A DNA stretch of 64,000 nucleotides from an uncultured Spirochaetaceae bacterium (GCA_944390015.1 CALXOL010000001.1:62001-126000); one strand, 5' to 3'; numbered from the stretch's first letter, positions 1-8,396 are shown. Translations and numbers: made by a program. The notes: generated from the letters alone by a model not told the origin.

Positions 1-1
1 T

Positions 2-571
2 TCATATACACAGAGAGCTCATAAGGAGGGATACCCCGCCAGAAGCGTTTATAAGCTCGAGGAGATCAACGAGAAACATCAGCTCATAAAGCCAGGGGAT
101 AGCGTGCTGGATGTCGGAGCGGCTCCGGGCTCATGGACGCTTTATACTCATAGGATGCTTTTAAAAGGAAAAGGAAGCATCGTATCATGCGACCTAAACC
201 CTCTTTCCTTAGACCCTGTTCCGCCCACGGTTACTGAAATAACAGGAGATGCGTTCTCAAAAGAGATAAGGGCACGTCTTACCGCACTTGGCCCGTATGA
301 TGCCATCATAAGCGACGCTGCCCCCATGACGACGGGGAACAAGACAGTAGACACATCCAGAAGCGAATATCTTGCTCAAGAGGTTGTACTCCTAGCAGAG
401 GAACAGCTCAAAAAAGGCGGCAATCTCGTTATAAAAATCTTTCAGGGAGGCGGGGAGACGGAGATCCTTAAGCAGATGCGACTCCTGTTTGAAAAAGCAA
501 AGGCCTTCAAACCGAAGGCCTCACGTGATGATAGTTTTGAAATCTTTTTAATCGGACTAAACAAGAAGTAA
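2..571 (+). CDS. rlmE: 23S rRNA 2'-O-methyltransferase RlmE (FtsJ/RrmJ), 5'-truncated by the window edge
   Basis: SAM-dependent methyltransferase that methylates the 2'-OH of U2552 in the ribosomal A-loop during late 50S assembly. The frame is open from base 2, so the N-terminus is outside the window. Visible are the family opening KEGYPARSVYKLEEI with the first catalytic Lys, the SAM-binding loop DVGAAPGSW, SDAAPMTTGN with the catalytic Asp, LVIKIFQGG with the second Lys, and SFEIFLIG with the Glu, so the K-D-K-E tetrad is complete. The stop TAA abuts the stop of the convergent MscS gene with no gap, and I see no terminator between them. Identification is secure. Confidence 0.93.
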   Translation, partial: SYTQRAHKEGYPARSVYKLEEINEKHQLIKPGDSVLDVGAAPGSWTLYTHRMLLKGKGSIVSCDLNPLSLDPVPPTVTEITGDAFSKEIRARLTALGPYDAIISDAAPMTTGNKTVDTSRSEYLAQEVVLLAEEQLKKGGNLVIKIFQGGGETEILKQMRLLFEKAKAFKPKASRDDSFEIFLIGLNKK

Positions 572-1414
572 TCAGTCTTTTATAAGATTAACATCAAGTT
601 TATTGTATGGAATTTCAATTCCATTTGCCCTGAAGGCCTCAACAATCTCCTTCTGGAACCTCCAATAGACTGTCCAGTAATCAGCATTTGCAGTCCATGG
701 GCGAACAATGAAATTAATGGAAGACTCGCCAAGAGTATGAACTTCGATTTTCGCCTCAGGATCCTTAAGAACCTCAGTATATGATGAGAGCAAGTCCGTA
801 ATGACCTTCCTTGCCTTATCAAGATCGGTGTCATATGCTACAGAGACAACCATATCGATTCTTCTCTTATCGAGTGCGGATGAGTTTATTATCACACTAC
901 CCCATACGTTCTTATTGCTCATTGTAATCAACTTGTTATCTGCGGTAGCGAGGGAAATACCCATGATATCCATGGTCTTAACCGTTCCCTCCGTTCCTCC
1001 GATTGACACGTAGTCTCCGATTTCAAACGGACGCTTTACCGCAATTATGAAGCCGGAGAAGAAGCTTGCAATGGTCTCCTGAAGAGCAAAGCCTAAGACG
1101 ACACCAGAAATTCCAAGACCTGCGATAACGGGGGTGAGATTCACTCCGAAATCCTGCAGTATGAATACGCCTGCGACAACCCATATGATGGCGTTAAGCA
1201 CCTTTCGCATCAGAGTTCCGAATATCGACGATATCTTGTGCATACTCTGAAGTTTCTTGAAAGACTTCCTCACCAATCTTGTAAGCACGATGGCAATGGC
1301 AAGTATGACAATAAAAGCAATGACACGGGGAATGAATCTCTCCGGATCGAAATAATTTGTAATATCGCTGACAAAATCGTCAGCTCCTATCTGTGTAAGT
1401 AAAGATTGTTCCAT
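572..1414 (-). CDS. MscS-family small-conductance mechanosensitive channel
   Basis: A 280-aa membrane channel that opens under turgor and releases solutes on hypo-osmotic shock. Three N-terminal membrane segments are visible (about residues 30-47, 70-90 and 92-125). The third is the Gly/Ala-rich pore helix (AGLGISGVVLGFALQETIAS) followed by the conserved KRPFEIGDYV and the beta-domain, with a soluble C-terminal domain after that. Length matches short MscS proteins. The ATG has no Shine-Dalgarno sequence, but a perfect TATAAT lies 7 nt upstream, so the mRNA may be leaderless. That -10 box borders the htpG terminator hairpin. It is probably transcribed separately from htpG. Confidence 0.9.
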   Translation of the reverse strand: MEQSLLTQIGADDFVSDITNYFDPERFIPRVIAFIVILAIAIVLTRLVRKSFKKLQSMHKISSIFGTLMRKVLNAIIWVVAGVFILQDFGVNLTPVIAGLGISGVVLGFALQETIASFFSGFIIAVKRPFEIGDYVSIGGTEGTVKTMDIMGISLATADNKLITMSNKNVWGSVIINSSALDKRRIDMVVSVAYDTDLDKARKVITDLLSSYTEVLKDPEAKIEVHTLGESSINFIVRPWTANADYWTVYWRFQKEIVEAFRANGIEIPYNKLDVNLIKD

Positions 1415-1421
1415 GAGGGCT

Positions 1422-1427
1422 ATTATA
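1422..1427 (-). promoter_or_regulatory. -10 box of the mscS gene (leaderless type)
   Basis: TATAAT on the minus strand, 7 nt before the mscS ATG (1414). A start site 6-7 nt downstream would fall at the ATG itself. The -35 position (TTTAAG at 17-bp spacing) is poor. Confidence 0.5.
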
Positions 1428-1447
1428 AGGGAGGACGGGCCTCCCTT
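1427..1447 (-). terminator. Hairpin after htpG
   Basis: Perfect 8-bp inverted repeat AAGGGAGG / CCTCCCTT around a 5-nt loop, 21 nt past the htpG stop on the minus strand. It lacks a U-run, so it may be a weak terminator or an mRNA-end stabiliser. It overlaps the spacer and -10 region of the mscS promoter. Confidence 0.55.
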
Positions 1448-1467
1448 AAAATAGCTTTTAGCAAAAA

Positions 1468-3348
1468 TTATTTGGAAAGTAGTTCAGAAATCGCCTTTGT
1501 ATATGCAACAGGATCTGATGGCATGATACCTTCCTGCAGCATTGCAGAAGAAAGCACGATTGAAGAGAGAGTCTTCACGTACTCCTCATCACTGCTTTGC
1601 TCAATCTTCCTGATAAGAGGACTCGAGGCATTGACCTCTAAGATAGGCTTTACATCCCCCATCTCCGGGCCACCCATCTGCTTCATGATCCTCTGCATCT
1701 GTGCGCTTGGGTCATTATCATCATTAACTACAACGGCAGGAGTATCGACAAGACGACTTGAGATACGGACATCCTTGACTTTATCTGCCAAGGCTTTTTT
1801 AATCTTCTCTACAAGATCCTTCTTCTCCTCCTTCTCTTTCTCATCCCCTTCTTCCTTAAGGTCATCCATCGCTGCTGCTTTGTTAATAGCCTTTAGAGGA
1901 AGCTTCTCATATTCGTATACGCTGCTGATTACAATCTCATCGATATCATCATCCATGATGAGGACCTCATAACCTTTCTTCTTGTAAGCCTCAAGCAGAG
2001 GTGATGCTTTAAGAGTCTCCTCCTTACCTCCGGTGAGATAATAGATTGACTTCTGATCCGCAGGCATATGCTCCTTATAGCTCTTAAGAGAGACGTAGCC
2101 ATCCCTAGAAGAAGAATGATAGCGAACAAGCTCTAAAAGGGCATCCCTGTTGGCATAATCGCTGTAAAGCCCTTCCTTAAGCGGTCTGTTATACTCTTTT
2201 ATGAATTTATCATAGAGTTCTGGATTATTCTCACTTATCTTCTTGAACTCAGAAAGGAGCTTCTTAACGGAGCTGTTCCTTATTGATGCCATCACCCTGT
2301 TTTCCTGGAGAATCTCCCTGGAAACATTTAAAGGAAGATCCTCACTGTCGATGATTCCCCTTACGAACCTCAGATAAGTAGGCAGAAGCGTCTTATCGTC
2401 ATCTGTAATGTAAACCCTCTTCACATAAAGCTTCACACCTGGACGATAATCGGCATAGTTCATATCGAAAGGAGCCTTCTGTGGAATGAAGAACAGCGTA
2501 GTGTATTCAGTCGCTCCCTCAGCTTTCGTATGTATGTAGAAAAGAGGATCCTCCGTATCGTAATAGTTGTTCTTATAGAACTCCTTGTACTCCTCATCCT
2601 TTATCTCACTCTTAGGTCTTCTCCAGAGTGCGGAACATGTATTGATCTGTTCAACGACATGTTCGCTGGTCTTCTCCGGCTCACCCTTATCATCCTTCTT
2701 CTCATAATTGTAATTCACCTTGTCATATTCAAGATAAATCGGGTAAGCGATGTGATCGGAGTACTTCTTTACAAGGCTGTCGATCTCATAACGGTTAGCA
2801 AATGTATAACCATCCTCTGTAAGATGTAGGATTATGGTAGTTCCCTGCTCACTCCTTTCCGCCTCTTCAATCTCGTAACTGCTCTTTCCGTCACTTGTCC
2901 ATCTGAATGCCTTATCCTCTCCTGCCTTCCTTGATATCACCTCTATCTTGTCAGAGACCATGAACGCAGAATAGAATCCCACACCGAACTGTCCTATGAG
3001 ATTGCTGTCCTTCTTCTGCTCATCTGTCAGGGAAGAGAGGAATTTCCTTGTACCGCTGGATGCTATTGTACCGAGGTTGCTATTGAGATCCTCCTCGTTC
3101 ATTCCTATTCCGTTGTCTTTTATTGTAAGAGTCCTCTTTCCGTCCTCAGTGAATGAGATATCGATTCTGGGCTCGAAAGAGAAACCTTTCAGAGAGCCAT
3201 CGACAAGGCTCAGATATTTAAGTTTATCTATAGCATCAGATGCGTTAGAGATAAGCTCACGTAAGAAAATCTCCCTATTTGAGTAGAGGGAATGGATTAT
3301 CAGCTGAAGTAAATCGGTTACCTCAGTCTTAAACTTCTTTGTCGCCAT
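1468..3348 (-). CDS. htpG: Molecular chaperone HtpG (bacterial Hsp90)
   Basis: Cytosolic ATP-dependent chaperone of 626 aa, the usual HtpG length. The GHKL ATPase motifs are in order: ELISNASDAIDKL near residue 30, DNGIGM near 80, and LIGQFGVGFYSAF near 120. The middle domain carries the NVSREILQ region, and the C-terminal dimerisation domain ends without the eukaryotic MEEVD tail. The start is supported by GAGGTGATAATAA-ATG. It is divergent from the ROK gene with about 93 bp between the starts. I see no CIRCE element upstream. Confidence 0.97.
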   Translation of the reverse strand: MATKKFKTEVTDLLQLIIHSLYSNREIFLRELISNASDAIDKLKYLSLVDGSLKGFSFEPRIDISFTEDGKRTLTIKDNGIGMNEEDLNSNLGTIASSGTRKFLSSLTDEQKKDSNLIGQFGVGFYSAFMVSDKIEVISRKAGEDKAFRWTSDGKSSYEIEEAERSEQGTTIILHLTEDGYTFANRYEIDSLVKKYSDHIAYPIYLEYDKVNYNYEKKDDKGEPEKTSEHVVEQINTCSALWRRPKSEIKDEEYKEFYKNNYYDTEDPLFYIHTKAEGATEYTTLFFIPQKAPFDMNYADYRPGVKLYVKRVYITDDDKTLLPTYLRFVRGIIDSEDLPLNVSREILQENRVMASIRNSSVKKLLSEFKKISENNPELYDKFIKEYNRPLKEGLYSDYANRDALLELVRYHSSSRDGYVSLKSYKEHMPADQKSIYYLTGGKEETLKASPLLEAYKKKGYEVLIMDDDIDEIVISSVYEYEKLPLKAINKAAAMDDLKEEGDEKEKEEKKDLVEKIKKALADKVKDVRISSRLVDTPAVVVNDDNDPSAQMQRIMKQMGGPEMGDVKPILEVNASSPLIRKIEQSSDEEYVKTLSSIVLSSAMLQEGIMPSDPVAYTKAISELLSK

Positions 3349-3441
3349 TTATTATCACCTCATCGAATAAGTTATTCACAAAAAGTCAAATCGGCAACTC
3401 ATTTGTGGAAAAAGAGTGTCTCATCTGTTATTCTTCTTTAT

Positions 3442-4506
3442 ATGGACTTCTCCAGACCCGACAATGCCAGACTGATTAACAGACTAAAAATACTCTCTGC
3501 CATCAGAGAGAAGGAAAACATGACCCGTGCCGAGCTCTCAAGGGAGATTCTGATTAACAAGGTATCAATATCTGAGATCGTAGATTCCTTGATAAAAGAA
3601 GGGCTTGTCAGGGAGAGCGGCAAACTAACTCTGGATTCGGGGCGCCCTGCTACTCTACTTGATATAGATGTAAGGGCTGGGAAGGTAATAGGCCTTGTGA
3701 TAAGAGAAAAAGGCTGTCTCATAGCCGCAAGCGACCTTAAGGGGAAGATTCTAAGGCTAGAGAGATTTCCAAGAGGGGAAGATGAGGAAAGCCTGAAAAG
3801 AAACCTATCGGCCTCTCTTGAAAGAATATTGAGAAATGAAAACGTCAAAATATATGGCGCTGTCATCGTAAGTGACGAAGATAATCTGGATTTATCATCA
3901 TCGCTACCTTTTCCTAGTATCAAGATAAGCAGCATAAAAGCACAGGCTCTTGCGGAAAAAAGAAGATGCTCGGATGACCTTGAGAAAATGCTTTTCATCA
4001 TGGTATCGGAAGACGTGAGTGCATATTACGGCAAGTGTGAACTAACAGAATTCGCCCACGTAAAAACTCAAGGAACAAACTCCTGCTATTGTGGAAGCTC
4101 AGGGTGCTTATCCTCATCATTCAGCGGGAAAGCATTCAAGCGTGAAATTCTTGAAAAATACGGTATTACGATGACAACGAAGGAGATTCTTTCAAGCAAA
4201 GAAGGAAAAGCGGTCATTAAAGAAAACCTAAATGATCTCTCCTTTGCACTTGCAACAGCCTCCCTTGCCATAGGCGCATCATCTGCAATGCTTGTTGGGG
4301 ACTATGCCGCAATGGATGATGAGTCCTATGCGATGCTTAATGAAATGCTGCTCTCGATGCTCCCCAAATGGAAGAAGGATTTCGTAGCATATAAAAGCAT
4401 CGCAGGAGAAGGTGGGACAATCGAAGGAGCATGTCATGCCGCCCTCGACCATTTCTTCTATAAGAAAGACCTTCTTGAGAGCCTTAAAACTTTAGAAGCG
4501 CTCTAG
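3442..4506 (+). CDS. ROK-family (NagC/XylR-like) transcriptional regulator
   Basis: About 354 aa. The N-terminus is a winged helix-turn-helix (MTRAELSREILINK...SISEIVDSLIKEGLV) of the NagC/Mlc type. The ROK zinc motif is present as CYCGSSGCL (normally CxCGxxGCxE). The DxGGT phosphate-binding motif of sugar-kinase ROK proteins is not recognisable, so I infer a regulator without kinase activity; the sugar ligand is unknown. I chose the ATG at 3442. An in-frame TTG at 3403 would add 13 unlikely residues. Neither start has a good Shine-Dalgarno sequence. The 3' end overlaps the convergent lipoprotein gene by 4 bp. Confidence 0.8.
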   Translation: MDFSRPDNARLINRLKILSAIREKENMTRAELSREILINKVSISEIVDSLIKEGLVRESGKLTLDSGRPATLLDIDVRAGKVIGLVIREKGCLIAASDLKGKILRLERFPRGEDEESLKRNLSASLERILRNENVKIYGAVIVSDEDNLDLSSSLPFPSIKISSIKAQALAEKRRCSDDLEKMLFIMVSEDVSAYYGKCELTEFAHVKTQGTNSCYCGSSGCLSSSFSGKAFKREILEKYGITMTTKEILSSKEGKAVIKENLNDLSFALATASLAIGASSAMLVGDYAAMDDESYAMLNEMLLSMLPKWKKDFVAYKSIAGEGGTIEGACHAALDHFFYKKDLLESLKTLEAL

Positions 4507-5225
4507 TATCTCCTTTCCTTGGACCTAAAGACTCCGAAAGAGATGAGAAGAACCAGATACAAAAGGTGAAGGTTACTCCATCCTTTAATGACCATGCTTG
4601 CCACTATTGGCATCGCCGTAAGCAAAAGACTCAATAGTATCGAAATAAACAAAGGAAGTGGATGCTGGAACTTATTGCGGATCATGCTTGCTACTGTAAA
4701 AATAAAGACAATTACTATGAGCTCTACCATGATATACAAGATATCATCGCTGAGGTTGCTCTTAAGAGGTGGATACGCACTCTCCTTCTGTTCTTGAGCA
4801 CTTTCAACAGGTTCTGCATCCTGAGTAACGAGAACCTCCTCTTCATTTTCAAAAGAAGCATCCTCATTGTCCTCCTCAGTCTCTGCAATCAAGGGTTCCA
4901 CTATTTTCTCACTTATCTCTTCTACAATAGTAATAGGGCTTTGCTGCGTTGCATCCACATCTGGTAAAACCTCTTCAGTGGCGCTCACTGGCTCAGCAAC
5001 TTCATCCTCAGCATCTTCAATCTCCACTACCTCAGGTACGGCTGGCTCCTGCTCCACCTCAGGTATCGCCTCCTCGACAGGAAGGGTAACGACCACCTCA
5101 TCTTCTTCATAGACAGTAGGAATCTCCTCGACCACACTATCTTCCTCGACTAAGACAACATCTTTTGTAGAGCTGCAGGAAAATAGAAATATAAGAATCG
5201 CCAATACGGTTAATATTTTTCTCAT
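4503..5225 (-). CDS. Acidic repeat-like lipoprotein with two C-terminal membrane segments
   Basis: A 240-aa protein of unknown function. It opens with a signal peptide and a spirochaete-type lipobox (LIFLFSC, Cys near residue 17). About 130 residues follow that are almost only Glu, Asp, Val, Pro, Ala and Thr, a low-complexity linker. Two hydrophobic segments near the C-terminus (about 165-187 and 195-232) end in a short basic tail. A lipid anchor at one end and membrane helices at the other would tether a long acidic chain in the periplasm. I took ATG 5225 (MRKIL); a TTG 9 nt upstream is less likely. The gene follows a small-RNA terminator by about 60 nt. Confidence 0.65.
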   Translation of the reverse strand: MRKILTVLAILIFLFSCSSTKDVVLVEEDSVVEEIPTVYEEDEVVVTLPVEEAIPEVEQEPAVPEVVEIEDAEDEVAEPVSATEEVLPDVDATQQSPITIVEEISEKIVEPLIAETEEDNEDASFENEEEVLVTQDAEPVESAQEQKESAYPPLKSNLSDDILYIMVELIVIVFIFTVASMIRNKFQHPLPLFISILLSLLLTAMPIVASMVIKGWSNLHLLYLVLLISFGVFRSKERRY

Positions 5226-5281
5226 CGAATACAATGTAACAAAAAAAAGAGAAACACGTTACACATATGTGAAAAAAACAT

Positions 5282-5305
5282 AAAAAAACCGCTGAAGACC
5301 AGCGG
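5282..5305 (-). terminator. Intrinsic terminator of the small RNA
   Basis: CCGCTG-GTCTT-CAGCGG followed by seven T residues on the minus strand, a textbook Rho-independent terminator. Confidence 0.8.
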
Positions 5306-5377
5306 CAACCTCCTTGTCCCGAACCTAACGGGTATTCACTCAGCTGTATGCAAGAACAATCAGTACAACTCTTGAAC
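5282..5377 (-). ncRNA. Candidate small RNA or leader RNA of about 96 nt, family not recognised
   Basis: Minus-strand unit bounded by a good promoter and a strong intrinsic terminator. The RNA could fold a 5' hairpin (CAAGA...TTCTTG), a middle hairpin CCCG-TTAGGTT-CGGG, an exposed ACAAGGAGGTTGCC and the terminal hairpin. It does not match tmRNA, RNase P, 6S or a riboswitch I know. It could be a free sRNA, with AAGGAGG as a possible pairing region, or an attenuating leader of the lipoprotein gene whose ATG is about 57 nt further on. The overlapping open frame is not protein-like. Confidence 0.55.
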
Positions 5378-5383
5378 ATTTGA

Positions 5384-5412
5384 ATTATCGCACGAATATA
5401 AAAGTATTGCAA
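5384..5412 (-). promoter_or_regulatory. Sigma70-type promoter of the 5.3-kb small RNA
   Basis: Minus strand: -35 TTGCAA (5407-5412), 17-bp spacer, -10 GATAAT (5384-5389). It points at the terminator-ended region 5282-5377, with no coding start in between. Confidence 0.6.
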
Positions 5413-5602
5413 ATTTTTTTACACCGATTTTACAAAAATAATTAAAATTTTCGCTCTTTTTTTTAATATCGAAGATGCATTAATTGGGTGCAATTCTGTC
5501 ATAAGTTGTAAAATATAAACTCACACAAAAGGAAAAAAGAAGCTTTTTTCTTCCTTTTCCGCACTATAAAATCACAGAAAAGTCATTATACATCACTTTT
5601 TA

Positions 5603-5632
5603 TTGCATTAGTTGCCGAAGTTTAACTAAAAT
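5603..5632 (+). promoter_or_regulatory. Promoter of the esterase gene (leaderless type)
   Basis: TTGCAT (5603-5608), 18-bp spacer, TAAAAT (5627-5632), then 7 nt to the ATG at 5640, which has no Shine-Dalgarno sequence. The rest of 5413-5602 is A+T-rich and I see no other feature in it. Confidence 0.5.
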
Positions 5633-5639
5633 TAAATAT

Positions 5640-6689
5640 ATGACAGAATATAAGCTATCCAGAAGGATGCGCAAAATTGTCGAATATACTTCCGACATGT
5701 TTATCCGCTCAGAGGATCGTCCTTCGGATGAAATGATAGAACAAGTAAACAACATGAGCCTGAGCAAGCGGCATAGAAAGGTCCTTGTCCCAAGCTCTAA
5801 GAAAATATTAACAAGCTCATTCATAATCCCCGTATCATCAGGAGTCATTACTGGATATTATTTTTCAAATCCTCACCTGACGGCTATGGGACTCTCCCCT
5901 CTTATCGTCTACTACCACGGCGGAGGATGGACGTTTGGCAATATGGAGTACTACGAGGTATACCTGTCCCATCTTGCTGAAGTGACAGGGGCCTGCATAT
6001 TAAGCATCGACTACAGACTCTCTCCACGGTTCAAATTCCCCACCCCTGTTGAAGATTGCTACGATGCCCTCTTATGGGCGGCAGAGGGTGCCAAATACTG
6101 GAAAATAGATCCCGACAGAATCTTCGTCGCAGGGGACAGCGCAGGTGGAAATCTCGCTGCGGTTGTAGCACTCCTTGCCAGGGACAGAAAAGGACCTAAT
6201 CTCGCAGGACAGATTCTCCTATATCCGATAACGGATGGAAGGCTGAGAACCCTTTCCCTTGAAGAGCATGCGAATACCCCGTTTCTTAATTCAAAGAGAC
6301 TGAGCTTCTATATCGACACTTACGCCAGAGAGCCTAAAGATATTCTCTCTTCTGCGTTCTCTCCTCTTCTTGCCCAGGACAAGACACGACTTGCGCCGGC
6401 TTTAATTATCACGGCAGAGTACGATCCGCTTATGGATGATGGATGTCTTTATGCGATGGAACTGGAAAAAGCAGAAACGCCTGTTAAGGCCTTCACCGCA
6501 CCAGGGGCTTTCCATGGTTTCATGATGTACCGTCATGCTTCCGGCCGTCTTGAAGGTGAATGCGCGATAAGACAATTCGTCTCTGGCAGAAACCTTAAGA
6601 ACGTTCAGTTCATCTCCGAGAGCGTCCTGAAAAGAGAGGCTAAGGCTAGCCATCATTCGATACTTGATGAGAAGGACGAGAAAGCCTGA
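5640..6689 (+). CDS. Alpha/beta-hydrolase esterase of the hormone-sensitive-lipase (HSL) family
   Basis: A 349-aa cytosolic carboxylesterase; no signal peptide. The oxyanion-hole motif HGGGW is near residue 98, the nucleophile elbow GDSAGGN near 165, the acid in EYDPLMD near 260 and the catalytic His in AFHGFMMY near 290, so the triad is complete. This is the bacterial HSL (family IV) pattern, acting on short acyl esters; the natural substrate is unknown. It stands alone on the plus strand between a small RNA and a convergent transporter. Its translation signal looks leaderless. Confidence 0.87.
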   Translation: MTEYKLSRRMRKIVEYTSDMFIRSEDRPSDEMIEQVNNMSLSKRHRKVLVPSSKKILTSSFIIPVSSGVITGYYFSNPHLTAMGLSPLIVYYHGGGWTFGNMEYYEVYLSHLAEVTGACILSIDYRLSPRFKFPTPVEDCYDALLWAAEGAKYWKIDPDRIFVAGDSAGGNLAAVVALLARDRKGPNLAGQILLYPITDGRLRTLSLEEHANTPFLNSKRLSFYIDTYAREPKDILSSAFSPLLAQDKTRLAPALIITAEYDPLMDDGCLYAMELEKAETPVKAFTAPGAFHGFMMYRHASGRLEGECAIRQFVSGRNLKNVQFISESVLKREAKASHHSILDEKDEKA

Positions 6690-6704
6690 TTGACAATTGC
6701 ATAA

Positions 6705-6738
6705 GAAAAAAAAGAGTACCGCTTTTTCTGCGATACTC
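6705..6738 (-). terminator. Terminator of the amino-acid transporter operon
   Basis: Minus strand: GAGTATCGC and GCGGTACTC pair over 9 bp (one G-U), followed by a run of T residues. It lies just past the stop of the binding-protein gene. Confidence 0.8.
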
Positions 6739-6746
6739 CCATGATT

Positions 6747-7544
6747 TCACTCTGTTACATCAGAGCCAAAATATTTGATTGATATCTCGCTCAGTTCTCC
6801 ACTCTCCCTAAGCTGTTCAATCGCATTGTTCACAGCCTCAAGGAATTCAGGCTCTCCTTTTCTTACGGGAATGGAGACCAGGGACGGTGTATCCGTCTCT
6901 GCTACGATCTTCAGAGGCGCATCTGGATGTACTTTCATATAATCGAAGAACGAGACATCCGCATTAAGTGTCGCATCAACCCTTCCCTGTTCTACAAGAA
7001 GTATGGTATCTGCAAGAGAATCAACACCTGTTGCTTTCGCCCCATAGCTTTCCGCAAGGAGGGAATAAGTGGAGGCAAGTGTGTTTGCCGTCGTTTTTCC
7101 ATCAAGATCCTCAAAACTTGTAATATCGTCATTGTCATCACGCACGATGATTACAGTATTTATATATGCGTAAGGATCTGAGAAATCATAAGCCTGAGAT
7201 CTCTCATCTGTTACCTCGACTCCATTTGCAACGATATCATAACGGCCAGAATTGAGTCCGGCAAAAAGTCCATCCCATTCACTCTCATAGAAAACGGGTT
7301 CGAGCCCCATTATCTCTGCAATCCTTGTTGCAACCTCCACGTCAAACCCAACAAGAGCATTACTCTCTTCATGATATGTCCAAGGTGCCCATGTTCCTTC
7401 CGTTCCGATATATAACTGTCCTCTCTCCTGAACAGTAGCCAAAAGATTCTCATCGCCTTTTGACTGTCCATCACTCTTCTGGCAGGATGAAAAGGCAAGT
7501 AATACAATTAACGCCAGTAAGGCTGTTTTAAACACTTTTTTCAT
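6747..7544 (-). CDS. Amino-acid ABC transporter substrate-binding lipoprotein (solute-binding family 3)
   Basis: A 265-aa periplasmic binding protein for a polar amino acid (cystine, glutamine, histidine or arginine type; not resolvable here). It has a signal peptide with lipobox AFSSC, then the family-3 pattern: LYIGTEGTWAPWTY, VGFDVEVATRIAEIMG, DIVANGVEVTDERSQ and FSDPYAYI. Start supported by AGGAG 8 nt upstream. It lies 9 nt after the permease gene in one operon and ends at a strong terminator. The order permease then binding protein, with no ATPase, is unusual for this family. Confidence 0.9.
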   Translation of the reverse strand: MKKVFKTALLALIVLLAFSSCQKSDGQSKGDENLLATVQERGQLYIGTEGTWAPWTYHEESNALVGFDVEVATRIAEIMGLEPVFYESEWDGLFAGLNSGRYDIVANGVEVTDERSQAYDFSDPYAYINTVIIVRDDNDDITSFEDLDGKTTANTLASTYSLLAESYGAKATGVDSLADTILLVEQGRVDATLNADVSFFDYMKVHPDAPLKIVAETDTPSLVSIPVRKGEPEFLEAVNNAIEQLRESGELSEISIKYFGSDVTE

Positions 7545-7553
7545 TTTTTTCTC

Positions 7554-8228
7554 CTAGGCTTTAGAGTAGCCGTATTTATTCAATCTCTTCTCCCCATAGC
7601 TCTGAAGCTTTGTAAGAACCGTACAGAACATGAGGTATATGAAAGCAACTTCAAGGTAGAGTAGCAGTGGTTCATAGGTGCGGGCGACTATTCTCTGAGT
7701 AGCCATGAACATCTCAAGCACTGTTATATTTGCCGCAAGGCTTGTGTCCTTCACCATTCCAATAAGAGCATTGAAGAGGGAAGGAAATGCGATTCTCATC
7801 GCCTCAGGGTAAATTATATACCTCATTACCTGGAAGAAGCTGAGTCCGAGTGACATGCCTGCCTCCCTTTGCCCGACTGGGATTGCCTCTAAAGAGGCTC
7901 TTATCGTCTCAGATGCATAAGCTCCTTCGTTAAATGAGAATACAATTACCGCAGCAAGAAACGGATCGAGCGTCAAACCAACGCTGGGAAGACCGTAAAA
8001 GACCACATAAAGCTGTACAAGTACTGGAGTTCCACGTGTTATCCAGATATAGAAGCGCACGATATCTTTAAGTATCCTGACCCTCGCATACTGTATCGTC
8101 GCCGTTATAACAGCGATTATGAGTGCGAAAAAGAAGGATATTATCGTTAGCGGTATTGTCATCGTCAATCCTGGAATCAGAATCTGAGGAAATGACGATA
8201 TCAAGATATCTATTATTCTGCTGTCCAA
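7554..8228 (-). CDS. Amino-acid ABC transporter permease (HisM/GlnP type)
   Basis: A 224-aa inner-membrane permease with about five hydrophobic helices. The coupling-loop signature is EAIPVGQREAGMSLGLS, and YIWITRGTPVLVQLYVVFYG is the classical HisMQ family block. The start is a TTG: GGAG stands 8 nt upstream and no ATG fits the alignment. A good promoter lies upstream. First gene of a two-gene operon with the binding protein. No ATP-binding partner is encoded, so a shared or distant ATPase must energise it. Confidence 0.9.
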   Translation of the reverse strand: MDSRIIDILISSFPQILIPGLTMTIPLTIISFFFALIIAVITATIQYARVRILKDIVRFYIWITRGTPVLVQLYVVFYGLPSVGLTLDPFLAAVIVFSFNEGAYASETIRASLEAIPVGQREAGMSLGLSFFQVMRYIIYPEAMRIAFPSLFNALIGMVKDTSLAANITVLEMFMATQRIVARTYEPLLLYLEVAFIYLMFCTVLTKLQSYGEKRLNKYGYSKA

Positions 8229-8249
8229 AACGAATCTCCAAGCTGCTTA

Positions 8250-8278
8250 ATTATATTTATATAATCTTTTTTATACAA
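8250..8278 (-). promoter_or_regulatory. Promoter of the amino-acid transporter operon
   Basis: Minus strand: TTGTAT (8273-8278), 17-bp spacer, TATAAT (8250-8255), 22 nt before the TTG start at 8228. Confidence 0.65.
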
Positions 8279-8345
8279 ATACATACTACAGCAACCACAA
8301 ATAGAAGATATTAATTAGCTGAAAAGTGTCAATAGAGGTGAAAAC

Positions 8346-8375
8346 AAAAGCACCTACGACATATGCCATAGGTGC
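8346..8375 (-). terminator. Terminator of the propeller-protein gene
   Basis: GCACCTA / TAGGTGC hairpin (12-nt loop) followed by TTTTGTTTT on the minus strand, 22 nt past the stop codon of the gene at 8397. Confidence 0.7.
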
Positions 8376-8396
8376 AGGCAGATAAACTATATATCA

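Noticed and set aside
1406-1972. 188-aa open frame on the plus strand antisense to htpG
   Set aside because: It lies inside a certain htpG, is Ser/Ile-rich shadow sequence, and has no ribosome-binding site or family features.
3372-3380. TTATTCACA, a DnaA-box match, between htpG and the ROK gene
   Set aside because: A single isolated match with no dnaA/dnaN, box cluster or unwinding region nearby; not evidence for an origin.
3349-3441. Possible CIRCE or other heat-shock operator before htpG
   Set aside because: No inverted repeat of the CIRCE type (TTAGCACTC-N9-GAGTGCTAA) is present.
5137-5412. 91-aa open frame across the small RNA and the lipoprotein start
   Set aside because: It spans a promoter and an intrinsic terminator and has no ribosome-binding site, so it is better explained by a non-coding RNA.
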